45,168 nt of DNA from Fibrobacter sp. (GTDB lineage Bacteria; Fibrobacterota; Fibrobacteria; Fibrobacterales; Fibrobacteraceae), in NCBI GenBank assembly GCA_017965445.1, contig JAGCPZ010000021.1:1-45168 (forward strand), written 5' to 3'. The translations under genes were made by a program, and so were the position numbers. This document shows positions 17,076 to 25,967 of the stretch, piece after piece (the first letter of the stretch is position 1; every line of letters begins with the position of its first letter). The notes under the pieces are model-generated. The model worked only from the letters and a program-made list of their open reading frames with translations. It did not search any database and was not told the origin of the DNA.

Positions 17076-18137
17076 ATGCTCTATATCCACCAATTCCCAG
17101 ACTGGACGCGGTTCCGCTTCGATTCTCCCAAGGTGCTCAACGCGCTTGGGCAGACACGCCTTGAAGAAGGCAAGCTCATCGGAATCATGCAAATCTGCGG
17201 ACTCAAGGATATCGAAGCAAAGCTCATCGCCGAAGACATCGTCGCGAATTACGCGATTGACGGTTTCACGCTTGACCCCGCAAACACGCTCGCCGAAGTA
17301 GAACTCAAAAGCAAAGGTTCGCAAAACTACATCAAAAATTATCTAGGCGCCATCCAGAACGCCTCGCAGCAGCTGACCGAAGAGCGCCTTTTCAACTGGC
17401 ATTCCGCCATGGGTCAGAACAAAGTCAAGCACTACCGCGACACGACTAGCGAAGTACAAACGATCATTGACACGACCGACCCCGATTCCGCCCCCACGAC
17501 ACTTCGCTTTACTGGCCCGAATCCGGAACGCCTCCAAAGCGAAATGGAAAACTTTTTATCGTGGTTCGAAAGTGCAAATATAGATGGGGTGATTAAAGCA
17601 GCGATTGCGCATTTCTGGTTCATCACAATCCGCCCGTTCACCGATGCCAACGGCAGACTCGCCCGCGCCATCACGGCCATGCAACTCGCCCGCGCCGAGA
17701 ACACGACGCATTGCCAGTACGCGTTCAACAAGCAAATTAACATTCATAAAAGCGACTACTTCAAGATTCTCGCACGCACGCAAGCCGCCAGCGGCGACCT
17801 CACCGAATGGATTTTGTGGTTCCTGCAAATGCTGCGAAACGCCATCAAGGATAGCGAACAACTTTTCGCCGCAGAAATCAGCCGCATCCAGTTCCGCAAC
17901 GCCCACGCCAGCACGCCATTCAGCGAGCGCGAACAGCAACTCATTGACGAAGTCATGGCGGGTCGCCTCGCACAGCCCTTTACCGCTAAAGACGCCGCAG
18001 CCCTTTTCAACGCAAGCCACGACACCGCCCTCCGCGAAATACAGAGTCTCATGGACAAAGGCGTTTTGCAAACGAACAACAAAGGCGGCAGAAGCATGCG
18101 ATATAAGCTTGTGGATGCAAGCGCCATCGCAAAATAA
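17076..18137 (+). CDS. Fic-fold protein lacking the catalytic histidine (DUF4172-Fic-wHTH)
   Basis: Fic enzymes transfer AMP or related groups from nucleotides to proteins. Here the N-terminal YIHQFPDWTRFRFDSPKVLNAL matches DUF4172, which usually precedes Fic. The core motif HPFx(D/E)GNGRxxR reads RPFTDANGRLAR: the catalytic histidine is arginine (codon CGC at 17631-17633) and the first glycine of the anion-binding loop is alanine (GCC at 17646-17648). The upstream inhibitory-helix region, usually S/T-x-AIEG, reads NYAIDGF. The C-terminus ends in a winged-helix segment (FTAKDAAALFNASHDTALREIQSLMDKGVL). The frame also has an ATG at 17052, but that codon belongs to a repeat, so I start at MLYIHQF. 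The frame is intact, so this is probably a functional non-AMPylating Fic protein or a recent loss. Confidence 0.85.
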   Translation: MLYIHQFPDWTRFRFDSPKVLNALGQTRLEEGKLIGIMQICGLKDIEAKLIAEDIVANYAIDGFTLDPANTLAEVELKSKGSQNYIKNYLGAIQNASQQLTEERLFNWHSAMGQNKVKHYRDTTSEVQTIIDTTDPDSAPTTLRFTGPNPERLQSEMENFLSWFESANIDGVIKAAIAHFWFITIRPFTDANGRLARAITAMQLARAENTTHCQYAFNKQINIHKSDYFKILARTQAASGDLTEWILWFLQMLRNAIKDSEQLFAAEISRIQFRNAHASTPFSEREQQLIDEVMAGRLAQPFTAKDAAALFNASHDTALREIQSLMDKGVLQTNNKGGRSMRYKLVDASAIAK

Positions 18138-18150
18138 GCGACAACCCAAC

Positions 18151-18176
18151 AAAAAATCCCGGCGCTAAGACCGGGA
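18151..18176 (-). terminator. Rho-independent terminator downstream of glk
   Basis: On the minus strand TCCCGG and CCGGGA (18171-18176 and 18157-18162 in plus coordinates) form a stem with an 8-base loop, followed by TTTTTTG. It lies about 170 bases after the glk stop and 13 bases after the convergent Fic stop. Confidence 0.65.
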
Positions 18177-18194
18177 CAAATTTGAAAGATTTCG

Positions 18195-18347
18195 CTGGTT
18201 CCTGCGACTTCGCTCAGGATGACTCCGCTCAGATTCCGGCTCAAAGGCCGGAATGACGTGTTCCGCGCAGTCCGGCTCGCGTCGAGCATTCCGCGCGGTT
18301 TACCTAGCGTTGTGCGGTTCCACTCGCATCGAGCATTCCGCGCGGTT
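18195..18347. repeat. Repeat cluster between Fic gene and glk
   Basis: Contains CTTCGCTCAGGATGACTCC and TCCGGCTCAAAGGCCGGAAT of the dispersed palindromic family, then two direct copies of the 19-mer TCGAGCATTCCGCGCGGTT at 18282-18300 and 18329-18347. No gene is seen in this spacer. Confidence 0.7.
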
Positions 18348-18350
18348 CGC

Positions 18351-19418
18351 TTACTTCTGCAAGTTCAAGCTAGCGTTGGCGGCGCCGTACAAGCTAATGC
18401 TGTAGTCCTTGATGATGTACACCGGAATCTTGTTCAAGAGCGGGCGGATGTTCGGGTTGTAGTTCTTTTCGAACCAGGTCATGAACAAGTTATCGCGTTC
18501 GAGCCAGCGCAAATCCTTCTGCACCGTGCCGCCAGCGAGATAGAAACCGCCAAGCGGGAGGAACAGCGTTGCAGCGTCGCTGGCGAAGCGGGCAAGCATT
18601 CTCACGAACAAGCGCATCATTTCGGCGGCAACCGGGTCGGTATCGCTGGCGCGGCTGATGTACTTCGGACGGTCATGCCAATCGATTTCTTCAATCTTCT
18701 TGAAGGCTTCGTTCTGCGGAACGCCCTTCGTATCGCGCCACCATTCATAGAGGTGAGCAAGGCCCATGCCGGAGACGAGCGGTTCAACGCCCGGCACCGC
18801 GCCGATGCGCTTTTCCATGTAGTCGCGGAAATCCTGAGAATCCTTGTCGAACGGAGCGAACGTAGAGTGGCCGCCTTCGGAGCAAGCCGGGATGTACTTT
18901 TCGCCGTCAAAAGCGAGGAACCCAACGCCCATGCCAGTCCCCGGGCCAATCACGGCCTTGGTCGCTTTCTGCGGGGCAGGCGTGCTTCCGTCGGTATGCA
19001 CGAGCTTGAAAATCTGTTTCGGGTCATCGACATCGAGCGTCGGGATGCCGTAGCTAATCGCCATGAAGTCATTGATGACAAGCGTCGGGATGCCGGTCGC
19101 ATTCGTAATGGCGTCGCCATCGACGCTCCACGGGAGGTTCGTCATGACGCACTTGTTGTTGGCAACCGGCCCTGCGGCACTGATACAGATGTGGGACGGC
19201 TTGAGCGAAGCGTTGCTTTCGGCTGCGACTTTGAGCGTTTCGCGGATGGGGGCGTCGAGCCCTTCAATGCACTGGCTCGGGCAAACGGTTTCGAGAATAA
19301 GCGTAAACTTGCCATCCTTGTAGCCCACAAGGCCGAGGTTCGTGTTTGTTCCACCAATATCGCCCGCCAACACAAGACGGTCAAACTTTGCATCGGGATT
19401 AAGCCATTTAATTTCCAT
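18351..19418 (-). CDS. glk: Glucokinase
   Basis: This protein phosphorylates glucose to glucose 6-phosphate with ATP. The 355-residue product belongs to the E. coli Glk type rather than ROK. The phosphate-1 motif is LAGDIGGTNTNLGLVG near the N-terminus, the substrate region is LVINDFMAISYGIP, the nucleotide motif is IGPGTGMGVGFL, and CSEGGHSTFAP corresponds to EGGH-x-x-FAP of E. coli Glk. GGFYLAGGTVQKD near the C-terminus is the adenosine-site motif. The length is somewhat above the ~320 residues of E. coli Glk. A glucose-using role suits a cellulose degrader. It diverges from plsC with a 209-base spacer. Confidence 0.92.
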   Translation of the reverse strand: MEIKWLNPDAKFDRLVLAGDIGGTNTNLGLVGYKDGKFTLILETVCPSQCIEGLDAPIRETLKVAAESNASLKPSHICISAAGPVANNKCVMTNLPWSVDGDAITNATGIPTLVINDFMAISYGIPTLDVDDPKQIFKLVHTDGSTPAPQKATKAVIGPGTGMGVGFLAFDGEKYIPACSEGGHSTFAPFDKDSQDFRDYMEKRIGAVPGVEPLVSGMGLAHLYEWWRDTKGVPQNEAFKKIEEIDWHDRPKYISRASDTDPVAAEMMRLFVRMLARFASDAATLFLPLGGFYLAGGTVQKDLRWLERDNLFMTWFEKNYNPNIRPLLNKIPVYIIKDYSISLYGAANASLNLQK

Positions 19419-19627
19419 AATTAAAACTCCATGTTTTACGTTGTGGAATATAGTTTTTTCTCAAGGAAATAGGAGATTCACAATTAAATCGGGAATGACA
19501 AGCGCATATTTACATGTATGTAATAAAAACAACTGTTTCAAGCCTCTTAAAAAATATACATTAAGCCCATAGGGACCCGCCAATACGGAGTCCACCCCAA
19601 AAATCAACCATTCAACAAGTAGAGACA

Positions 19628-20386
19628 ATGCGCGCTATTCTAGCCCTTCTTTATTACGTCGTCGTTTTCACCATTATGCTCATCGCGGGCATTCCTTATA
19701 CACTTTACTGTGGCCTCCGCGGCCATTGGGAAGATTGCACCAAGATTTGCACGTTCGCATTCCGGAACATCATCTTCAAGCTTTTCGGCATCAAGGTATC
19801 CGTCAAGGGCGCCGAGAACATCCCGAAAGAAAGAGGCTATGTCATCGTCGCAAACCACCAGAGTTTTTTGGACATCAACGTCATTTGGCATTCCATTGCG
19901 CCGGCGGCTTTCATGGCAAAGGCTAGCCTCTGGAAGGCACCTGTGTTCGGCTGGGTTTTGAACCGCACCGGTACCATTCCCATCCACAAGAATCCGCGTA
20001 TGAACGCCGGCCTCGGAAAACACCTCAAAAAGCGCCTCGACAGCCACTACAACATCACCGTGTTCCCCGAAGGCCACCGCAGCGAAGACGGACACATGTT
20101 CAAGTTCCAGAACGGAATTTTCCGATTGGCAAAAGAACAGCATTTTGACATTTTGCCGGTTACATTTATCAATACTGGAAAGATTCTCCCGAAGGTCAAG
20201 TGGGCAATCTATTCCGGCACCGTGGAAATGGTAATCCATCCGCTTATCCGTTACGAAGACTACGCCGAAAAACCGATGGCGGACCTCCGCGACGAGACCC
20301 ACGATTTAATTGAATCCGCCATGCCGTACAAGCAGGCGGAACTCGCCGCAGCAAAAGAAGCGGCAATAGAAAACAAGGAGGCTTAA
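19628..20386 (+). CDS. plsC: 1-acyl-sn-glycerol-3-phosphate acyltransferase PlsC
   Basis: PlsC makes phosphatidic acid from lysophosphatidic acid at the inner membrane. The 252-residue protein starts with a hydrophobic helix (AILALLYYVVVFTIMLIAGIP). Acyltransferase block I is NHQSFLDI (HX4D), block II GTIPIHKN, and block III FPEGHRSEDG (normally FPEGTRS). The last block, DILPVTFINTGKILPK, stands where family members have VPVAI. It ends 2 bases before rnr, so the two genes are probably co-transcribed. Confidence 0.92.
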   Translation: MRAILALLYYVVVFTIMLIAGIPYTLYCGLRGHWEDCTKICTFAFRNIIFKLFGIKVSVKGAENIPKERGYVIVANHQSFLDINVIWHSIAPAAFMAKASLWKAPVFGWVLNRTGTIPIHKNPRMNAGLGKHLKKRLDSHYNITVFPEGHRSEDGHMFKFQNGIFRLAKEQHFDILPVTFINTGKILPKVKWAIYSGTVEMVIHPLIRYEDYAEKPMADLRDETHDLIESAMPYKQAELAAAKEAAIENKEA

Positions 20387-20388
20387 TT

Positions 20389-22764
20389 ATGGCTAGAGAA
20401 TTACCGAGCGAAGAACAAATTATTGCTATTCTCCGTGACGAACCCATGGTAGGGAGCCAGCTCCGCAGCGCTCTCGGCCTCCCGAAAAAACAGAAGATGG
20501 CATTCAAGCAACTCCTCGCCGACATGATCGAGCGTGGCGTTTTAAAGCGTTCGGCCCACAAGGAATACCAGCTAGGCGATGGCGAACCCCTCGAAGACAA
20601 GCGCGAGAAGCGTCGCAAAAAACTTGCCGAGCAGGGAGTCGAAGACAACCGCCGTCCGGGCGCACGCAGTCGCCGCCAGACCGAAAAGGATTCCGGCACA
20701 CGCATCAAGCGCGGTATTTTGCACCAGACGGGCGACGAAGATTGGGAAGTGACCGAACTCGATACGGGCAAGGTCTATGAAATGTGCCACCGCAGGCAGG
20801 CGCCGGGCAAGGAAGGCGAGACGATTAGTTTTACGCTTTATCCGCACCCGAAGCTCAAGCACAGCTACCTGGCAAAAGTCGATCGCTCAGCCGAGCTCAA
20901 CAACATCAGTTGGGACGAGGTCAAGACGAAGTTCATGGAAGAAAGCAACTTGCCCAAGGACTTTAGCCCCGCAATCAAGAAGTTCGTCGAATCGATTACG
21001 GAACCCTGCGCCAAGGACTTCAAGGGTCGCGTGGATTACCGCAAACTCGACATCCTCTGCATTGACCCCGAAGGTGCCATGGACCACGACGACGCCATCA
21101 GCGTGGAACGTACGGCAAATGGCGGTTACAAGCTCGGCGTGCATATTGCTGACGTGAGCTACTACGTGCCCGAAGGGAGCGACCTCGACGAAGAAGCTCT
21201 CGAAAGAAGTTATACGCAATACCTGCCGTGGACGGCCGTGCCGATGCTCCCGGAAAAGCTTTCCAGCGGCGTCTGCAGTTTGCACGAGGGCGTTGACCGT
21301 TGCGCATTCACTTGCATGATGGAGCTCGACAAGAACGCCAACGTGCTGAGTTGGGATTTCCATCGCAGCGTCGTGAAAATCACGAAGGGCATCACGTACC
21401 AGCAAGCTGTACAGATGATGGAAGCGGGCGACGATTCCATTAAGGCTCTTGCTGAGGTGACTGCACTCCTCAAGAAGAACCGCACCAAGGAAGGCTTGCT
21501 CGAATTCCAGACAACGGAATACGGCTGCAAATTCGACGAAAAGGGCGAACCCATCCAGATTGTTCCGCGTGAACACGACGAATCGAACTCTTGGGTCGAA
21601 GAGTGCATGCTCATTGCGAACAACTGCTGTGCCAAGGAACTCAAGCAACGCAAGCTGCAAGGCATTTACCGTATCCATGAAGCGCCCGACACCAAGGATA
21701 TCATGGAACTGTACTACATGTACCCGGATTTGTTCAAGGACGCTCCGGTGATGTTGCGCGACCTCGGCAAGCCGCGCAGTGGCGATACGAACTTGAACCC
21801 GGTCGCCTTCAAGCTGTATGAGCATTTGGTGAAGCGTGCCCAAGGCGACGAGACGCTCACGAACCGCATTTTGCGCAGTATGCAAAAGGCCCATTATGAC
21901 TCTAACAGTTTCGGACACTTCGCCTTGAACTGGCAAGATTACAGCCACTTCACCTCGCCGATTCGCCGTTACGCCGACCTCTGGTGTCATCGTGAACTGG
22001 CGCGCAAGGGCAAGGAAATCACGGCAGACCGCGTAAACAGCGTGATTGAAGTTTGCGATTTGATTTCGGCAAACGAAATCAAGAACATGAAGGTGGAACG
22101 CATCGCCATCAAGGTGTGCAGCTGCTGGATTTTGAAGAGCCGCATTGGCGACAGCTTCGAAGCGAACGTCACGGGTATCGAAGAATGGGGCATTTACGTC
22201 TCCATCGACGACCCGATTGCCGAAGGCCTTGTGCGTTACCGCGACATCGCCGGCGACGACTTCTACGTGTTCAATCCCGACCAGGGTCTTGCATTCGGCA
22301 AGAAGAGCGGACGTACGTTCCGCCGTGGCGACAAGGTGATGGTGCAGCTCATCCGCGTCGATCCGTTGCGCGGTCAGGCTGACTTCAGCATCACCGAAAA
22401 GCTGAGCGCCAAGCCCAAGAAACGCCGCACCCGCGAAGACACCGAACGCGACATCCGCAATTTCAACGAGCGTGCCGACCGCGCCGCAGCCGCCGAAGCG
22501 CTTGGATTCGTAAGCCAGCCGGACGAAGACGAGGAATTCGACGAACCGGAATACATGTCTGCCGGTCGCCGCAACCGTCAAGATTTCGACGGCCCCATCT
22601 TTGAACGCACCGGACGCGATGCCCGTGGACGCAAGGGACCGCGTAAAGCCCGCGACAACGAAGGTTTCCACGTCGCCAGCAAACCGCGCGAAGCAAAACG
22701 CGGGCGCAAATCCAGCGAAAAAGGTCACGGACGTAGCAATCGCGGAGGCCGCAGAGGAAGGTAA
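20389..22764 (+). CDS. rnr: Ribonuclease R
   Basis: RNase R is a processive 3'-5' exoribonuclease that degrades structured RNA. The 791-residue protein has an N-terminal winged-helix region (AILRDEPMVGSQLRSALGLP) and cold-shock-like domains. The RNB catalytic domain starts near YRKLDILCIDPEGAMDHDDAI, whose aspartates bind magnesium. VEECMLIANNCCAKEL, GHFALNWQDYSHFTSPIRRY and the S1 domain SFEANVTGIEEWGIYVSIDD follow. The C-terminal ~130 residues form an Arg/Lys/Gly/Asp-rich tail ending GRSNRGGRRGR, longer than usual and probably RNA binding. It starts 2 bases after plsC and runs into the next gene with a 3-base gap. Confidence 0.95.
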   Translation: MARELPSEEQIIAILRDEPMVGSQLRSALGLPKKQKMAFKQLLADMIERGVLKRSAHKEYQLGDGEPLEDKREKRRKKLAEQGVEDNRRPGARSRRQTEKDSGTRIKRGILHQTGDEDWEVTELDTGKVYEMCHRRQAPGKEGETISFTLYPHPKLKHSYLAKVDRSAELNNISWDEVKTKFMEESNLPKDFSPAIKKFVESITEPCAKDFKGRVDYRKLDILCIDPEGAMDHDDAISVERTANGGYKLGVHIADVSYYVPEGSDLDEEALERSYTQYLPWTAVPMLPEKLSSGVCSLHEGVDRCAFTCMMELDKNANVLSWDFHRSVVKITKGITYQQAVQMMEAGDDSIKALAEVTALLKKNRTKEGLLEFQTTEYGCKFDEKGEPIQIVPREHDESNSWVEECMLIANNCCAKELKQRKLQGIYRIHEAPDTKDIMELYYMYPDLFKDAPVMLRDLGKPRSGDTNLNPVAFKLYEHLVKRAQGDETLTNRILRSMQKAHYDSNSFGHFALNWQDYSHFTSPIRRYADLWCHRELARKGKEITADRVNSVIEVCDLISANEIKNMKVERIAIKVCSCWILKSRIGDSFEANVTGIEEWGIYVSIDDPIAEGLVRYRDIAGDDFYVFNPDQGLAFGKKSGRTFRRGDKVMVQLIRVDPLRGQADFSITEKLSAKPKKRRTREDTERDIRNFNERADRAAAAEALGFVSQPDEDEEFDEPEYMSAGRRNRQDFDGPIFERTGRDARGRKGPRKARDNEGFHVASKPREAKRGRKSSEKGHGRSNRGGRRGR

Positions 22765-22767
22765 TCC

Positions 22768-23679
22768 GTGGAAGCAAGCAATAAAGTCGCTCTCTATGCC
22801 AGCTATCAAACCGGGGAAGATCTCCCCGGCTATGTCCGCTTTGCGCTCAAGCATCTCGCCGAAACCGACTTCAAAGTCGTTCTTTTGACGAACCACCGAA
22901 CGCTTTCAAGCGACACCTACGATTTTTTAAAGGAAAACCACATCGAGCTTTTCCTCACCGAAAATCGCGGATTTGACTTTGGCATGTGGCGGCGTTATTT
23001 GCAAATACAAGCGAACCGCACGGACACAGCAGGCAATTACGTCCCGGGCATCATCACACGGGATATCGAACGCTTGCTGCTCATCAACGATTCCATCGTC
23101 TATTACCAGAACAAATTCAAAGAGTTCTTTGAGCGCGCCGAAAAAAGCAACGCCGACGTCATTTCGCTCACAAGCAACGACGAATTCGCACCGCACCTGC
23201 AATCGTTCTTCTTGTACATGAAGCCCGCCGCCCTGGGCGTGTTCTTCCTGCACATTTTCGAGACTCCGGAGCAGACGGAATTCTATAACGTCACCCGCAA
23301 ACTCGAAGTGGGCTTGAGCGAAAAATTCACCGAAGCCGAAGTCATCATGGAATCGCTTTATCACACGGAACGCCCCGTATTCTTCGCCTACGATGAACTC
23401 ATAGCGCAAGGAGCTGGATTCGTGAAACGTAAGCTTTTGGAACGGCGTTTCGATTACGAAGAGAAAAAGCATTTCGTCCGTCACCATGCTTACGATGCGC
23501 TCAACATGGATTACGAATCCCTGATATTGAAAGCCGGACTCGATGCAGACTTCGACAAGAGTTGGCTCCCAAAATGCAACGAGACCAAGGTGGAACGCAT
23601 CAAGGACTTTATCTGGGAAAAAAGTTTTCAACTCGTCGGCTTCCCCGCGAAAAGGTTAATTGATAAGATAAAGAAATAA
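22768..23679 (+). CDS. RgpF-like (rhamnan synthesis F) family protein
   Basis: The start is GTG at 22768, 3 bases after the rnr stop and behind an AGAGGAAGG ribosome-binding site inside the rnr end. The 303-residue protein matches the rhamnan synthesis F family: VALYASYQTGEDLPGYVRFALKHL at the N-terminus, NRGFDFGMWRRYL (NxGxDFGxW), LLLINDSIVYYQNKFKEFF and the conserved SLTSNDEFAPHLQSFFLYM. Family members act in rhamnose-rich cell-wall or O-antigen polysaccharide synthesis, probably as glycosyltransferase-like proteins. It is a single gene without a polysaccharide cluster, so its glycan is unknown. Confidence 0.85.
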   Translation: MEASNKVALYASYQTGEDLPGYVRFALKHLAETDFKVVLLTNHRTLSSDTYDFLKENHIELFLTENRGFDFGMWRRYLQIQANRTDTAGNYVPGIITRDIERLLLINDSIVYYQNKFKEFFERAEKSNADVISLTSNDEFAPHLQSFFLYMKPAALGVFFLHIFETPEQTEFYNVTRKLEVGLSEKFTEAEVIMESLYHTERPVFFAYDELIAQGAGFVKRKLLERRFDYEEKKHFVRHHAYDALNMDYESLILKAGLDADFDKSWLPKCNETKVERIKDFIWEKSFQLVGFPAKRLIDKIKK

Positions 23680-23704
23680 CGACGATTGCACGGAGATTTC
23701 CGCC

Positions 23705-23745
23705 TTAGTTCGACAGGCTCACCGCAAGTCGCGGGAATGACACGA
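23705..23745. repeat. Dispersed repeat unit
   Basis: Contains TTAGTTCGACAGGCTCACCG and GTCGCGGGAATGACACG. The TTCGACAGGCTCACC core is the unit also found in yidC and at 11754-11830. Confidence 0.55.
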
Positions 23746-23785
23746 ATGGCGTAAGTCATTCACAAACGCAAAACAGGTATATGGA

Positions 23786-25948
23786 ATGAGATTTTTTGGT
23801 TTAACAGCGATTGTTTTTGCTGCTTTGTTGGCACCGTTATTAATGGCGGGTTGTAGTTCCGACGGTAATCCTGTAAATGAAAATAACGTTCAAAGTGGAG
23901 CAAACGAAGGCGCAAACAGCCCAATTTCTCTTTTTGACACATTGATAGTTCCGACTGCCGCCAACTTGCCAACATGCGACGCATCCCGCGAAGGCCGCGC
24001 CTTCTTTGTTCAGAACGAAAATATGCCACGACTTTGCGTGAAAGGCGAATGGCGCAGCGCTGCGGACACCACTAATTTTAGCATCTCATGCAGCGACGGA
24101 TTCTTGCACGCGGTTGATAAAATTGCAAATCAGCCTGATTTCGATGCAGATACAGTTCGATTCAACGGGTTACAGCGAGATTCCATTCAGGGAATTGTAC
24201 AGAACGGGCCTTTTATTTTTGGAACTTCTGTTGTACAGAACGAAGCCAGCGAGATGAACTTCTACAGAGCCGACGGAATCGGACACACTGCAAGCACCTG
24301 CGTGCAAAACAACGACGGTCGCTACACGCTAGAAAGTGTCAGCACCAATTCAAACTACGTGAAAATTTCTGCTACGGGATTTTACAGAAACATGGTGACC
24401 GGCGGCACGTCTGCAAGTCCCGTGACACTTTCGGTTTTGACCAAAGTTGCAAATACATCCGAAGATGCAGGCGCAACAGCACCCCTTCGCGTTCGCAATT
24501 CCGTCAACGTGAACATTCTTACGCAATTGGAAATTCCGCGCATCGAGCAGCTCGCAATGAACCACATTGATTTTGCAGAAGCCAAAGCCCAAGCGGAACG
24601 CGAAGTGTTCGCCGCATTCGGCATCGATACAGTACAATTTTATTCGCAGCCATACTTTACCGATGGTCGCACAGACAAGCCTGTCGCCGAAGATTTGGAC
24701 ATGTTCGGCAACAGCGAATACAGCGCAGCACTATTTGCGATTTCAGTAATGTTGCAAGGCTACCGCGACGAAAACGAAATGATGAATCTCGTGAACACGT
24801 TTGCCGAAGACATCAAGGGCGACGGCATTTGGAACGACCCGAACTGGAAAATCAAAATTGCGGACTGGGTCATCGGTCTCGACACGCTCTGGAAATACAA
24901 CGACATTCGCAACAACGTATCTTCTTGGGGAGTCGCCGCAATTCCGAATTTTGAAAAGTACATGCGTGCATTCATTCCCGTGGCATACGGATTTGAACCT
25001 TGCACCGACGCCAACGCAGGGCAAGTCACGTACGTGAACCAAGGGCAAAGCGCGCTATTTGCCAACGACTACGAACACGCCGACCATTCAACAGTCCGCT
25101 TTATCTGCGATGCCAATTCCAAAGAGTGGCGCATCGCTCAACCCATCGAAAAAGACACTGCGGGATTCGGGCCCGGCGAATACGACAAGGAAGTCCGTGA
25201 AGGCCGCGTAAACCACGACGCCTACTACATTTTTGAAACTGCGACAAACGCATGGCGCTCCGCCACCCCGCAAGAAGCCGACGGTTTCACCGACCTCGTC
25301 GAAGTCTATGCAAACTTAAAACCCGACGAAAAAGCAGTATTCATCATCCGCCACAGCGAACGCACCGACGACACAGGCCCCAAAGGCACGTTAACCGAAA
25401 ACGGCTATATCTACGCCAACAATCTCGGGAAACGACTTGGAGCCATCGCCAAGGAAGACTTTTACTACGGCTATTCCGGTTACGTCCGCACACAAGAAAC
25501 ATGCGAAGCAATCGCACGAGGCAAAGGACAACAAGATTACACCCTCAACACTGTATATAGCCTAGATGGTGGCTGGTTCGTCAAGGACGGAGATAAAGTC
25601 AGTGAATACGTGAATTCCGAAGGCGGTGGCTGGGAACTGTATTCCAAATACGCATTTACCGGAGAATACGAAGACGCGTTCTACAACTTGAAAGAACGCA
25701 GCGAACAACTGATTAACGACGAGATTATCGCCAACCTCCCAACCATGAATCGCGTAAACTTCATGTGCACACACGATTTTTTGGTCGTCCCGTTACTCGC
25801 CTACACAACCAACGGGCACGCAAACGTACGTTTCTACAAGACAGGTCGTTGGGTCAATTACATGGCCGGCGTCGCCATGATTATCGCCTCGGACGGTTCC
25901 GTGCGATACGTTCCTGTGAAGGGCCTAGAATCAGGGACAATGCAATAA
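23786..25948 (+). CDS. Lipoprotein with C-terminal histidine-phosphatase domain
   Basis: The 720-residue protein has a lipoprotein signal (FGLTAIVFAALLAPLLMAGC, cysteine at ~23). A region with VKGEWRSAADT, like the repeated chitin/lectin-type modules of Fibrobacter surface proteins, follows, and a second such unit (NSKEWRIAQ, NAWRSATPQEADG) appears near residue 440-510. The C-terminal ~210 residues fit the histidine-phosphatase superfamily: VFIIRHSERTDDTG (RHG-like motif with the nucleophilic histidine), LTENGYIYANNLGKRL, YSGYVRTQETCEAI and CTHDFLVVPLL with the second histidine. It is likely an envelope-anchored phosphatase; the substrate is unknown. The middle region, residues ~60-420, is not recognised. 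Confidence 0.78.
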   Translation: MRFFGLTAIVFAALLAPLLMAGCSSDGNPVNENNVQSGANEGANSPISLFDTLIVPTAANLPTCDASREGRAFFVQNENMPRLCVKGEWRSAADTTNFSISCSDGFLHAVDKIANQPDFDADTVRFNGLQRDSIQGIVQNGPFIFGTSVVQNEASEMNFYRADGIGHTASTCVQNNDGRYTLESVSTNSNYVKISATGFYRNMVTGGTSASPVTLSVLTKVANTSEDAGATAPLRVRNSVNVNILTQLEIPRIEQLAMNHIDFAEAKAQAEREVFAAFGIDTVQFYSQPYFTDGRTDKPVAEDLDMFGNSEYSAALFAISVMLQGYRDENEMMNLVNTFAEDIKGDGIWNDPNWKIKIADWVIGLDTLWKYNDIRNNVSSWGVAAIPNFEKYMRAFIPVAYGFEPCTDANAGQVTYVNQGQSALFANDYEHADHSTVRFICDANSKEWRIAQPIEKDTAGFGPGEYDKEVREGRVNHDAYYIFETATNAWRSATPQEADGFTDLVEVYANLKPDEKAVFIIRHSERTDDTGPKGTLTENGYIYANNLGKRLGAIAKEDFYYGYSGYVRTQETCEAIARGKGQQDYTLNTVYSLDGGWFVKDGDKVSEYVNSEGGGWELYSKYAFTGEYEDAFYNLKERSEQLINDEIIANLPTMNRVNFMCTHDFLVVPLLAYTTNGHANVRFYKTGRWVNYMAGVAMIIASDGSVRYVPVKGLESGTMQ

Positions 25949-25967
25949 GCGCAAAACGCCACGTCAT

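Noticed and set aside
20887..22896. A 669-codon open frame on the minus strand opposite rnr
   Set aside because: It lies wholly antisense to a clear RNase R gene, has no recognisable motif, and is a codon-bias shadow.
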